64,000 bases of DNA. Source: Klebsormidium nitens. Lineage: Eukaryota; Streptophyta; Klebsormidiophyceae; Klebsormidiales; Klebsormidiaceae. Under the pieces are notes generated by a model. The model saw nothing but the letters and a program-made list of their open reading frames with translations, was not told the origin of the DNA and searched no databases. Made by a program: the position numbers and the translations under genes. Shown piece after piece: positions 21,976 through 34,136 of the stretch (position 1 is its first letter; each line of letters opens with the position of its first letter). Location of the stretch: the NCBI GenBank assembly GCA_000708835.1, contig DF236954.1, positions 307,749 to 371,748 of the forward strand. The letters run 5' to 3'.

Positions 21976-23462
21976 GATCAGCAACCAACCGTTGCGGTCT
22001 GCTGACGTCTTCCGCTAGGTTGTTGACTTTGAGAATGTGTTTGTGCGGTCCTCAGGCAAACCTGTAAAAAGGGTGCGACAGTGGTGGTCTGGAGCTCGAA
22101 TGAGAGGGAGGGGACAGGATCGGATAGGTGGTTGTAGACAACGTGGACAAGAACGTCAAAACTCTTCTGGCCTTGGAATGGCCATCTGCTTGCTTCGAGG
22201 CACAGTACAGGGCCGGCGAAAGGGGCCTCTTGGGAGGAGTGCTGTTTTTGTAGTCCGCTCGCTTCGAAGACCCTGGTCGAGAACTCGAGGCCCGGCCTGT
22301 AGATATTGACTGTTGTAGATAGCCCGTATGCGGGTGGTTGTTCGAAGTTCGAGGCGGGATGGGTACATAAGGCCTTATGCTTGCAAAATAGGTTTCCTTG
22401 CTGGCTCCAACCGCTAGGCTGCACTCGTTAGGGTTCTATGTGTATGAGAGCCATTCGGGCGGTGTCACGGGACAATGAACCTCAATTACGGCCCGTAAAG
22501 CCTAGTCCACCGATTGCCAATTCAGTCAGTGAGAGCACCAATCCTCTCCTTATTTACGAGACTAGTGGCAAGCGCGTAACAGCTGCTTCCGGTCTCATGG
22601 GATTGAAACTCACCAACGGTGCTGGGACTCTAACGATCTCGCTGCTTCACACCATTGTATATATGTCATGATGGTCACCGGGTCAACTTTTAATAGTACA
22701 GTACAGAGTCTGATCTTCACCATGCATGAAGCTTATGAAGCAAGATGATTTGTAGCCGCGAGCCACATAACTGTACATAGGCCATATGTCCAACATGCTG
22801 CCTTAAGCGCCGTTGGCCGGACGCTGGCACTGACTTAAGTAATGATAATGACTTACATATGTATGTATGTAAGTTTGCAGACCATGCACGCACTGAAGGA
22901 TTGATCCATCAGAGCATGGCCGGACAACGGGGTCACGGCATGCATGTAAGTTACCTTTAAAGTAGCATTGGGTGGCCTCCAACATGTCAGTGACTCAGTG
23001 ATTACGAGCGGAAGTCATGACGCGGGCCCCGCTTGCATGAATGACATGTAGCTTATTAAATGATCTCTTGCGCCTAGCCAGGGAACCCTGTATAGGCAAC
23101 CCTGTTTCTTGGGCTTATATACGGCCCTTCGGCTGCATATCAGAATGGGACCGTCACGATGCAATTGATGAAACGAATGAAAACCAAAACCCAACTTGAT
23201 TGATTGGAGAAAGGCGCAGCGATCACTATAGATGACCACTTTTGTATGGACGCAAGCAAGCACTATCAAAGAAGTCACGCCGTCCCGTCTGGTCCAAAAA
23301 GTGAATGCCGCGCCCGGGTGCAGCATACTTTACTCGCAACTCTGGAGCTCGTTTAACATCCACACACAGATGATTGTGACCGCAGAACGAATCACATCAT
23401 TGGATTCTTCATATTTATAGGGGGCCTGGGACCAGCCCGGCCTGCTGATAAGCTCCGGCATA
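21976..23462. other. Convergent intergenic region
   Basis: This stretch lies between the 3' ends of the acidic protein gene (+) and the DGP3-like gene (-). No exon is supported. There is an ATGTATGTATGT run at about 22859-22870. Confidence 0.4.
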
Positions 23463-26400
23463 TCAGTAACTTCGCGGAGGTTTCTCCAGTGCGAAGTTCC
23501 CTAGCTTGCCACCCCTGTAATCTTTCAGCACTCGATGTGCCGCAACGTCTACATCACCGTTGAAGAGCTTCTGGGCGATGTTTTCTAGGTACCTGCAATC
23601 ACAAGTATGCATCATCTTCAAAGGGTTCTGGAGCCTTTTCTGCCTTGATCTGATATAACGCTCCTAACTAGAAACGCACGACTCACTTCAGGCCGATGCG
23701 GTGTGTTGAAAGAAGCTCCTCGCTTGTCGCACACTTCGGCACGTTAATTATTGTTTGCATCACATTTCAAGGAAACTTGAGTGCCCATTCAAGGAAAGAA
23801 TATTGTAACATTGCAGCGGGCAACGCTCTGGCGCAAAAGCAACCCGGCGAACGGCAACGAAAACGCAGGCAACGCAACGCTTTCAAAGCGAGTTCAATCT
23901 GATAACCAGTGTTTTCCGGAATGGTCGTTTACATTCACACAAGTCCGGAGGATAGCATGGCCCCTGCGCAAGAGTAACATACACACACATAAGAGACTGT
24001 TCCGAAGTACAAGGTCCCCCTTTTCTTCGCAAATGTGCGCCTGGCCGATAATGACAAGCAATCACGAAAAATAAAATCTTGCAGAAGAGCTTACGTTTCT
24101 GCGGGTAGGCTCCGGAGCCCCGGTAACTTATATCGCTCCTCAAAGTCATGTATACCTGAAGGCAAGGAAATGTATGGCTCGCTTCAATGCCATAGGATTC
24201 AGCGCAACGGGCAGTCAATATTAAGCATGGCCGTTCCTTCGACGTAACAGTGCGTGCAAAAAGTAGAGGTAGGAAACGTTACAAACAGAAGAGGGTACGT
24301 GGATTCGAGGGAAGCCACAACATACGACGACGGACCTCCCACTCGGGATCTGCGCTGCTATATTTTGAGCATCAAAAGAAGAAGCACCGCAACAACTCCT
24401 GCTTGTTGGATCAGGCCCCAGATTGCACCCTGCCCGGCCTCCGGCGAACCCTCAAAAGCAGTTTCCGCTTCCTCGACACTCAGAAAGACCCAAAGAGGGG
24501 CCTTTGCGGAAGCCAATCCAACGCTGCTGAGCACTCTCTGATTCCAAATCAAACGCAAGCAGCAGAGGAAACCCACGAACGTGTTTTCCCAAAAACTCAC
24601 ATTTAGGCGCGGATCGCTTCACGTATTCGATCAGGATGACGGCCACCCCCGCGACGGCATATGCCGCCTGCCCGATGTCGTTGCAGATCGCGAGGCGCGC
24701 CGCTGCCGCCTGGTCTTGGAGCCGGGCGGGGAGGACCCCCGGGGAGTCGAGCAGGTCCAAGTTCGCCCCAATCCGTAGCCAACTGCAGACGGAGTCTGCT
24801 TGAATCAGACCTTTGCTTGCAGCTTCTGAGGCTTCAACTTTAAACTGTAAGATCGGTGTTAGGCGGCCTGCCAGGTTTGAAACTGGGCGGGAAGCACTCC
24901 CGGGGAGTCGAGCAGGTAAAGGTTCGCCCTGAGCCTGAGCCGACTGCAAACGAATTTGCGCTGGAAATCGCGCGAGCGAGAAATGGAGGGAAGCTAGCTG
25001 GGGATTGCCCACGGCTGAGACAAGCTTAGGGGTCGCAAAGATAGGTTCAAGCGGCTGCTATGCGTCAGAGATCGGGCAGGGAGCACTTCCAAAAACCCGA
25101 GGAGGTCAATGTTGAGCTCAATCGACAGCCGTCAGCCAACTGCAGAAACGTATTGCCCGCGATTACTGCGTTGAAGTCACAGTAATCGCTTCAAAGCAAT
25201 CAGCTTCAACGCAATCGGCTTCGAGCTCTATTGCGCAGATGCTTTAGCTTCAACTCACTTGCCTGGTGGACTTGACGTGGGGTTTGAAACGTCCCCAGAA
25301 GTTGAGTCCAGGTCGGCACTCCCCCGACCGTCCAGAGCAATCTCATGTATACAAGCCGAGCTCTTTGACCGAAAGTCTGACTGCGATGGACCCTTCGACC
25401 TGCCGCGAATGAATGGAGTCAAGAGCTCTTCGCGGGTTCGAACAGCTACAGTCAGAAAAACTGAGAAAGACCGAGGCAAACGAACCAGTCATGACGACAG
25501 GATAATCGCAATCAACCTGCAAGAACAGGAATAACTGGAAAAACGGAACTGTTCCACTACGATTCCACGATGTGATTCGACAAGAGCGTTCGGAAGCTTA
25601 CACAAGCTCGCGGGTGACTCCCGGGCGCGGCGCGCTGTTGGCGACCCGCCGCTTGAGCAGGCGGTTGATGATGGCCGACTTGCCGACGTTGGGGTACCCG
25701 ATCACGGCGCACCGCACCGGCCGCGGGAGCAGACCCTTGGCTTCCCGCTTGCCGTTAATGTCACCGCTGACACGTGTCGCCTCCTGGGTCAACTTCAAGA
25801 TCCCCTGCAGAGCGTCAAAGCCGGAGACTGAATCTCGGTATCCTTCGTATGCCGAGATTTCGGCCGGATACTAGGAAAGGAAACGTTATCTAGACACTTC
25901 AGGGCTCCCTGACTCTAGGGAGAAGTGACGATCTTAAAAACGTAACTTCTGGAACCAGTAAGACCGCCAGCCTGAAACGAGTACGGTTACTCTGGAGGTT
26001 TAGAGTAGGTACGGGTACGGGCCAGCGAACAAATGGGTCAAGGTGTCTGCGTTTTCGGGCTTATTATTCCTAGAGCTCACTGGAGTCCTGTGTTGTCACG
26101 GCAAAATACTAGGGCTTTCAAGTTCGGGTTTCATCGTGCAAAGTTCTCAGCGTACGAGGTCCTAGAGGTGAATTGAGTGTCGCGTGTCGAAAGGAATCAA
26201 GAAACGAATGTTGTCATTTCGGTGCCGAGACAGGTTGCTTGTTGGGTTAGCATTGCAATGCTCCGCTCGAAGGGTTTCTGAATCAAGGTCGTCAGGACCG
26301 CACACATCAAGGTTCCAAAGATGGAGAAGAGTAAGTCTAAAGCAGAGACGCACAAAGGCTGCAGGAGATGGTAAACATCGCGAAGAGGATGTAAAACCCT

Positions 26401-28731
26401 GACCAGACCTTCAGGGGGAAGTACTCACGATTAGAAAGACTTTGCTCCAACTTCTCACCCCTCAGGGTCCAGTCCAACTAAAGGCAGGCCAAAGCATTCA
26501 GCACATTCCAGAAGCAGGAAGGAACAGGAGCGCGAATCGAGACTGGAAAAGCAGTCTATCAACCCTCTTTATAATATAAACTGGGAAGTCGTTTGGAATT
26601 CCCAAAGCAGCCCGTGCCTTTCCATCATCCTCTGACACCAGCAAACTCAGGAGGCCAAAAACTGAGCCTAGAACCTTTGAAATCTCAACTGCACGTACGG
26701 AAATGTACAACTAACTTACATCTCCCGCTTGTCCGTTTGTCCAGATCACGGTCTGCCCCTGCGCCCTGAAGTACTGCCTCCAGGCGGTTCTCTCGCGGTT
26801 GGAAATCTGGTCCTCCCTATTCATAACCAGCAAGCGCCGCCGATCGCCTATCCACTCGCCAATCTGCAGAGTTGGCTCCAAAATCACTAAAAGCAGCGGT
26901 CTGAGGTCAAGCAAGCGTGTTTCGATGGCCTATCAAACGATTCTGCAGTATAAGAACCTTTCGAACAGACTGATCTGGTTGTAGGGCTCCCTTCCACTGT
27001 GTCAAAAAGAGTGAAAAGTTGCACGACTTGATCTACAATCTGCACAACGGCATCCGTCAAACTCCGTTTTACACACATATCTGCCTCCTGAGTCCTCAGA
27101 CGTCCGTTCTAAGTGACCTCTTATAGATCCAGATATAGCAGAAAGCTCGTAGCAGTATATGAGTGCAACGAACTCAGAGCAGGGCCGTACGTCAGACCCA
27201 AAGCTGCTTGGGTGGATCAGGCACTGTTCAGTACATCAAGCCGCTTTAGATTCGATCAAAAGAGAGCCTACTTCCGAGTGCGAACCTTTATGTTCTGTTC
27301 GCTTATAGCCTGGGTCTGTACACATCTTCTGACGACCTCGCAAAAGCTGGCAGGCTAAAAGCAAGGGGTGTATTCGTCACTATTGCTTCTTCAAAAGAAT
27401 AACGGAAAATAGAACAAATAGCCCAGACGGGTCAGCGATACTTGCCTCAGGGTGTGCGGTGGCCATGGGTATCCTGGCGTCCCTCACTTCCAGGACAACG
27501 TCCACCAGCTTAAGCTGCTCCTTGAGTTGGCGCTCAGCCTTAGCAATGTGACCAGGGTACCACTGCACACCATATTGCGTGGATTTGAGTATTTTGGTGA
27601 CTTCAGAGATTCAGGGTTTCAGCATATGACAGGAACACAAGTTACTATGAAGCGCTTGAGTTGAGGTGGTGGTGGGATGCATCTAGACTTGTTGGGGTTC
27701 TCTGAGAAAATCTCAAAGAAAAAGTTGAAGTGGTACGACAGTGCGCAGCACTGAGTACGACGAGATGCAGACTGTCAAAGTAGGGATGCATTTGTCACAG
27801 ATTTCAAGTAATTTCAAATAGCCAAATGAGAGCTTGAGATTACCTCTGAAATTTACTGCGGGTCACTTGTCTTAGGTGAAGGCAACTAACTTTTTAATGT
27901 CCGTGCAATTAGACTAGTTGAATATATTTGGAGGCCCAAACCATGACGCCAATTAAAAAGAAGGGTGGTGTACGATCAAAGAGATCCTCATCAAGGAGGC
28001 TTTAGGAGTCGCGACAGCCCTTGCTTTCAGATGTTCTGCAATCTGCAGACATTGCTCATTATTGCCAGGTCAGGCAATGCCCTCACCTGCACGAGCCTGA
28101 CTGTCCTCGTCATGAAACCTGCATCCCTCTCGGGCTCATTTAAATCGATTGCTTGACTATGTCGCCACTCCCTTTCAAAGTCCCTCTCTGGCTTCTTGAT
28201 TGAAAAGCTGCTAGCCCCACTGCTTTCAGTCTGTTGGTCCACACCAACTTTATACACAAGAGGCTCCTCCCAGGTGCTGGCCTCTTTGTTTGGCTGCTCA
28301 GGAGCTGCGCTGGACGGAGTTTCCGTTGATGTTGGGGAGGTCGCAGCTTTGCTTGGAGGTGACTCTGGTGTGGCAGTGGATCCTTGAGTGGCAAATGTGG
28401 CCACTTGCCTGGAGGACCCTTCCGATGGAAGTGGTGGTCGAGTTGCGTTCAAAGTATGTGGTAATGGGTTTAAGAATGCTGGACGGGACTGATTCGCACT
28501 GATGAGCCATGGAAAGTTTGACAAGGCCTTTGCAGGGAGACCCCTCTCACAATATAAATGAGCATCGTGTCTCCTACGTACGCGCCCTTCCCTAGAGTGG
28601 CAGAACGACTGCTCTAAGAAACCGGATGCTCTGCCCGAGACGCTGGCCGCGGCTGAGCTGCTCAACCTCTCCATTGCAAGAGAATAGCCAGCAGCAAATT
28701 CTGGCACCGTCAGTACGCCAGGCATCGGCAC
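23463..28731 (-). CDS. DGP3/RbgA-type circularly permuted GTPase, likely plastid
   Basis: Minus-strand exons: 28087-28731, 27446-27562, 26720-26863, 25602-25804, 24601-24782 (end uncertain), about 23687-23733, and 23463-23592. Exon 1 codes a Ser/Ala/Arg-rich N-terminus that looks like a transit peptide. [20 protein letters not shown] and EVRDARIP follow. The GTPase motifs come in permuted order: G4 NRED, then G1 GYPNVGKS, G2 around PGVTRE, G3 DSPG. The C-terminus [19 protein letters not shown] matches plant DAR GTPase 3. RbgA/YlqF proteins help assemble the large ribosomal subunit; the plant plastid members act in chloroplast ribosome or thylakoid biogenesis. Intron 2 has a GC donor (GAG then GCAAGT). 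The junction of exons 5 and 6 does not close in phase with canonical sites. Intron 4 holds decayed copies of exon 5's start. Confidence 0.87.
24700..25150 (-). repeat. Acceptor-side exon echo ladder in DGP3-like gene
   Basis: Read on the minus strand, the exon 5 start (CTGCAG then TTGGCTACGG.., CTGCTCGACTCCCCGGGGGT) is repeated upstream. One copy has its ACTGCA word at 24943-24948 (with CTGCTCGACTCCCCGGGAGT) and one has it at 25139-25144 (with GACCTCCTCGG..). The true exon's ACTGCA is at 24782-24787, so spacings are 161 and 196 bp. A possible fourth remnant lies near 25260-25320. Confidence 0.85.
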
Positions 28732-29422
28732 CTTTGACCACCTCCCTAGCTAGCCGACAATGAGAGCCTCCCTTGTGGCCTCCCCTTCGAAGTTCAGCCT
28801 CGGCCACCCCTGAACTTGTTCAAAGCGTGCGTTGACATCAGAACTTCGAACAATGCAGCAATCCACAGCATCCCGTGTCCAGTTCCCACAAACAAATGAT
28901 CTTAAGTAATTTCGGAACTGTTTCCACGAGCCGCTTTCTTCTGTGAAGACAATGCACTGAAGGGCACATGTGTTGACAAGAACACGGCCCTACCTGCTGC
29001 TTACTCTTTTTAATACCTAATTTATTGGAAGCAAACTTGCAAAGTTTGATCAAAGAACTTGCGTACATCTGAATCCCAAGAAAGGAGCAGCAGCAGCAGC
29101 AGCAGTAGCAAATCTGCTGCTCGTCACTTATTAGATCGAACAAGGAAGCCTTAGGATTCGTAGGAAGGGCGTCCATTCCAATTTCTGATCCTGACTCTGA
29201 GCGTCCGACAGTAAAAGGGGTGCCAAACTGCCTCGCAAGAAGGAATATGCGAGGATCTGAAAGAGGTCCTGTCTACTCAGCAGCCGACTCTTTTGATTAT
29301 GCTTGCCCTCATTTCAAACACATTGTTTCATAGACGTCCCGGGATCAGCAGCTGCTAGGGTTGGCACGCAAAGAGGAGTCCAAAAATCCACTTGAGGAAG
29401 GAGAAGCCAGCTAGGCTAGCTG
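28732..29422. other. Divergent intergenic region
   Basis: This lies between the start of the DGP3-like gene (-) and the His-rich membrane protein gene (+). It contains an AGC/CAG trinucleotide run at 29086-29106. Promoters for both genes are presumed here; no specific element was identified. Confidence 0.4.
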
Positions 29423-30661
29423 ATGTCTGCAATGGGCATCTCGGCTGAGGAGCTCAGCACAATCGGCGGCATTGCAACGGTGTCCACGCTGCACGCATTC
29501 ATCCCAACGCATTGGCTTCCATTCTCCGTAGTGGGACGGGCGCAGAAATGGACCCTGACAACCACGTTGGCAGTTAGTAAGTGCCGTGTCCTGCAATTTA
29601 AATCATGGTCTTGTGCGTGACTTAGGTCCGAGAGATTTCTGCCAGGTGTGGAAAAATACATTTGAGTTGCTGATGGATTGCCGTGCTGGTACAGGAGAGG
29701 GAACACATGTGAGACATGCTTAGATGCACTTCCTTATGGTTAATTGCATAGGAAAGAAGCATCTGGTGTGTACATAATGGACTTGCGGTGAATTGCCTTC
29801 TTCTGGCTCTTGATTGAGTCTTGCAGCTATCTTTCTAATACATATACCTCATTTTACTGTTTAGGGGCACTTACGTCACCATAGAAAGCTCAGTTGCTCT
29901 CGTTGTAAGACTCAGTAGGCCTCTTGTTTGATTGTTTCTGCTTAATACCGAAGGGATTCTGTGCAGTGGGGAATAGGATCATCTCAATAAAACATAGATC
30001 TGCTGGCTGTGACCTCTCCGCCCAATTTACCCCATCATACTAGGTCTCTGTAAGGATCATAAGAGTTGAAGTCATTCAAGAGGCACAGACTCATCCTTTT
30101 GAATGAAGCTGACGTCCACCTTGTCTTCCCCTGGCTTGCGCAGCGGCACTGGGCGCCTTCTGCCACACGGCCTCTACTTCGCTTCTAGGCCTCGGCGCTG
30201 TGAAGATGGCGCATTCGGTGCTCCCCGAGGAAGTGGTCCACTCCTTCGCAAGCCTTTTACTGGTTGTGCTCGGTTTTGGGTACATTGTTCTCTTCTTAAC
30301 AGGGCGGGGGGGGCACTCGCACGCAGGGCATAACCACAATATGGAGAAGGCAGCCGTGGCGGGTTTGATTTTGGTACCCACCCTTTCGCCGTGCGCTACC
30401 GTCTTGCCGGTGTTTCTTGCCGTTGGAAACAGCAAAGACGGGAGCTTCCTAGTCTTGGTCGTTGTTCTCCTTCTTGCCACCCTCACAGTAATGCTGGCGT
30501 TGGTAACGATAAGTTTCCTGGGAGCTGCCCAGCTAAAGTTTGAATTCATGACGAGGTATGATAAGCTGTTGGTTGGTGTGGTTCTCTGTCTAGTGGGCAT
30601 TCTTACAAATGTGTTTCACCATCACGATCACGATGAATTGGTGACAGCAGAGGTAACATGA
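29423..30661 (+). CDS. His-rich multi-pass membrane protein, NicO/RcnA-like
   Basis: Two exons, 29423-29576 and 30144-30661, joined at GTTA/GTAAGT and CAG/CG, give 223 residues with TGA at 30659. The ATG at 29423 starts MSAMGISAEELSTIGG, then HAFIPTHWLPFSVVGRAQKW, the first of about six hydrophobic segments. A His-rich loop GGHSHAGHNHN lies between segments, and HHHDHDE near the C-terminus. HxxxxH-like histidines in the first helix region plus His-rich loops are typical of divalent metal (Ni/Co) efflux proteins and of related conserved plant proteins of unknown function. Metal transport is therefore inferred, not shown. The second exon also carries VLPVFLAVGNSKDGS and LDKLLVG-like helices. 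Confidence 0.7.
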
Positions 30662-32178
30662 GAGAACGCCTATTATGACCCCCGTCACCCATTTAGTTTG
30701 AACATCCAAAGAACTGCTCACGAGATTGTACAGGAAAACCAGCTTAAATTGCCCCCAGTCACTCGCTCATTCAAGAATCTTGCTGGTCAGGATCGCTTCT
30801 TGTGGCATTAATCCCATTGGATAGATGGGCAACTTGCTTTTGTTGTGATTAGCAGCTGGAAAGCATCTGCCAAGAGGCCTCAGGAATTCGTTATCCATCT
30901 TAACAAATTCAGAGGCACTCTGAAGATACCGCCCTATGACATTCACGAGCTTTGATTCGACCTTCATGGTGTTTCGGATGGGGTTATGGAAGGCTGACTC
31001 GAACAATCTTGGTAGCAATCAGCTTGGACGTGCACTATTCTATCTTGCATGAGCCTCTCTTCATCATTTCAAGGCTGGCCAGCAGTGGCCGCACACCTGC
31101 ATAAGGGCAAGCACATTCTCGGATGATCCCGTACAGCTATATCAATTCTCGAAATTGTAACATATCCAATAATCTCAACCTGACAAGTGAGCCGGTACAG
31201 CCACCAGGAGCCATTCATGAACGTTTTGCACAGATAGCGCGTGTGACGATGCTCGATGAGCTCTAGGCGGGTCCGGGTCGAGCGCATAGCGTATGGACAT
31301 CATATAGGCATATAGCGTATGCACACTGGACATATTTCTGCCCACTCTAGTTGGTTAGGCTTGAGACTCAAACATAAGCTCGACTGCAAGGTTGCTCCTG
31401 CAACCTTTTGTAAGTTGCTGGTCATAGGGACTCAGAGGGCGCGCTATGGCGCCGGTGCCTGTTTGCCCTATCTTCATCCAGTGCCGAAGCGNNNNNNNNN
31501 NNNNNNNNNNNATTAGGACTCGATCCATACTGGCATGACACGATTGAAAGATCAATCGAGTGCCCATCGCATGGGGTTTGGCATGTAGCCAGTTCCCTTG
31601 CGCCTAGGGTACGTACTTGCCAGAACTTGACATTTCCATCGAATTTGAGGCCCAATTACATGTGTGACACATGCGCTTGTTGAGAACAAGAACAATTCTG
31701 GATCGTTATCATTCGATTACAAGCAATAACTAGAGTTGCAAATTTATAAACTGTGCGTCTCAGAGAGCAATCGAAAACAGGACCGTCATCACAGGTCAGT
31801 GCACTCATGACCAGTCAAAGATCGTCCGATGGAGAATTACAACGTCAACTGATTCATTTGGTCAGATAAGCTCGCTTGGATGATAAAGCTCGCATTTCAG
31901 CTCCATTTTTATATCTTCGATACGAAGCAATCTCCTTCCACTGGCTCTTTCTGGACTTGGAGAAAGATGGTACATATTCGAACCAGACTCCATGTCCTGG
32001 AACGCCTGTTGATGGATTTGAGCATCTCTCAATCTTCCATTGGGGCACAGTGCGTTCAAAATGATTACCAAGTTATTGGGCAGGTTGCAGAACAGTGTTA
32101 TATGTGCCAGATACATCATTCTGAGTCGTTTCAATGATGAATTCACTGATTGCTTTGAAAAGGTCCATTAGACTCGTC
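30662..32178. other. Convergent intergenic region with assembly gap
   Basis: This separates the 3' end of the His-rich membrane protein gene from the 3' end of the minus-strand unknown gene. It contains a run of 20 N at 31492-31511. No gene is supported on either side of the gap; short open frames cross it only because N is read as unknown. Confidence 0.5.
31492..31511. other. Assembly gap of 20 N
   Basis: Twenty ambiguous bases lie between GCCGAAGCG and ATTAGGACTC. The sequence on either side is intergenic; the true gap size may differ. Confidence 0.99.
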
Positions 32179-33526
32179 TTAGCTTTCCTCTATAGGGCGC
32201 AAAAACTCCTCCGCCGCTACTTCTTCCGGCGGCCTCCACTTTGGCACTGGCTCATCATCAAAAACTGCATCTTCTTTTGGATTGGGCGGGTCATAGTCCC
32301 TCTTCTTTATGATCCCCGGTAAGAAGGCTTCAATAAAAGGGGGACCAGTAAAGAAAGAAACCGCTAGCACTGCTAGTGGCCTTAGAAGGCCCCCCACTTT
32401 GAAGTATTTAAAGATCAGCTCGGTGCCAATCATGCTGCCCTGGCTGCGAACAGAGCAAACGGTCTACATCAAGATGAGCACCAGGCACTCTCAGCTGTGA
32501 TTATAAAAGCCAAGTGGGGCCATACTGTAATCTTGACGATGTTACTTGACGCTGCTATGACAAGATAGTTGTTTTCCCACAGCCTACAACTTCCTTTCTT
32601 GGCACAACGAAACATTCTTGATCCCTGGGCTTGATTCATCCTACTGCAAAAGGCTAGACATCACTAGTGGAGCTGTCACAGACATTCATTTCTCGGCGCT
32701 GCTATAACAAGATAATTGTTCACCCACAGCCTACAACAGCTTAGATTAGCATAACAAAAATTCTGGAGCTGATCTAGTATACTGCAGAAGGCTAGAGATT
32801 TCTTCTGAAGCTGTCATAGACGTTACTTTCTCCAATTCAAACCATGACAATACAAACTTATTGTGCACCAAACTTAACTTGAGGATAGAGAGTGGTTACT
32901 CACAAGATTACGAACAGGAGAAGAACAGGCCACCTCCTGTAGAGTTTCACAGACAGAGCGCGCCGCTCATTGTACACTCTGCCCAGCCGCCCCAGAAGCG
33001 TGCTGTTCCACCAATTCCCCAGCCTTTCTATTCTGCGCTTTACTGGCAAAACCACTGCTTGATTGCACTGGTGTCTGGCTTCAGAAACCAGCTCCTGAAG
33101 AGGACTCTCCCCATCTATATGGTCGCTACTTTGGACTAGGAACCGCCGCTTTGCCTGGATCTTCCGCTGCTTCTCATTGTCGTCCACAAACTCGCCAAAG
33201 TATCCAGCTTTAGTGGTGGTGGCATTACCCTTCCGCTGCGGAAATTGAACACTGGGCCTTCCTCTTTCTCCTCCCGATGGAAAAATGCTACAGAAATCAC
33301 CATTCGCAATAAATGAAGACTCTCTGCTGCCACAAGGAATACCCTGACTGTGTTTTGACGCCGGTCCTGCGACCTTCTTTTGAAAAACTCTCAAGCAACA
33401 TGTGTACTCTGCCAGAGGAAAGCGGGACATGCGGGCTTCGGAGCTGCAGGAAGCATGCTGCCCAGACGACACCCTCTCTAAGATAGCTCGTCCTCCAGAC
33501 GATAGAAGCACCTTGTCGGCAGCCAT
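32179..33526 (-). CDS. Unknown protein, possibly plastid-targeted
   Basis: Exon 1 starts at ATG 33526 (MAADKVLLSSGGRA) and reads to near 33060-33090. Exon 2 starts near 32440 (MIGTELIFKYFKVGG) and ends at a TAG at 32179. The N-terminus is rich in Ser/Arg/Ala with few acids, as in transit peptides. A charged FVDDNEKQRKIQAKRRFL segment follows. Exon 2 codes one hydrophobic stretch (LLRPLAVLAVSFFTGPPF) and an acidic, Pro-rich tail (PNPKEDAVFDDEPVPKWRPP). Two junctions are possible: a phase-0 join from CTG/GTTTCT to CCAG/GGC, or a phase-2 join from CACCA/GTGCAA to CAG/CCAG. The family is not recognised. The compact membrane segment and tail would suit a small thylakoid or envelope protein; that is inference. 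Confidence 0.5.
32551..32830. repeat. Tandem repeat of about 147 bp in intron
   Basis: GCTGCTATGACAAGATAGTT..CCCACAGCCTACAAC at 32551 recurs as GCTGCTATAACAAGATAATT..CCCACAGCCTACAAC at 32698. Downstream text (CTACTGCAAAAGGCTAGA; GAGCTGTCACAGAC) also recurs in order. The spacing is 147 bp. It lies wholly inside the intron of the minus-strand gene, with no exon piece. Confidence 0.9.
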
Positions 33527-34136
33527 TCTGCTTTGTATGAGAGGTTTGTCAGCTTGCTTCGTCGGAGGCGGCTCCAGCTAGGTGCTAGTAGTAGTAGTAC
33601 TACTAGTACAGGGCTGCGGACGTCTGGCCCGCACAGAGAAATGATCTGATTCTCAACAGTCGGACCGACCGCCGGCGTCCGCACCGCCGAATGGACCCTT
33701 TCTTCGCGCGCGCGTTCTCAAGTGTCCTCGCGCCACGAACATATCAGCACAGTGACAGAGCAGCGCAGCTCAGCTCCCCCGCAGCTCTGCTTCGTAAGGC
33801 TACAGCCTGAGCAAGTTCGACCAAGTTCGACTACCTAGTCAGCAAGCTGCAGTGCGGCGCGGCAAATCAAGCGCAAAGAGAAACTAGGGGAGGAGATAAA
33901 GGAGATCAAGCTTCAAAATCCATGGCGGCAGTGGCATGGCCCGGTGCCAGGTTGAACGGAAGTGGAACTTGGCGACTTGACGAGGAAACAGAGCTGAGAA
34001 AAAGGTTATCTGCAAGGGCTCTGGAGCCAATGCCAATTGTGGCTAAAATAAGAGTCAGTCCTGCATCATGCAGTTTCTGGGCTGGACAGAACAACAGAAT
34101 GCAAGTGAAGTTTTCAGGCTGTAGCAGGTGATAAGT
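33527..34136. other. Divergent intergenic region before IFT140
   Basis: This is shared upstream DNA of the minus-strand unknown gene and IFT140. It contains a TAGTAGTACTACTA palindrome at about 33589-33602. No confirmed promoter element. Confidence 0.4.

Noticed and set aside
24250-24606. Plus-strand open frames over the GTPase gene
   Set aside because: They are antisense or intronic to the minus-strand GTPase gene, without motifs.
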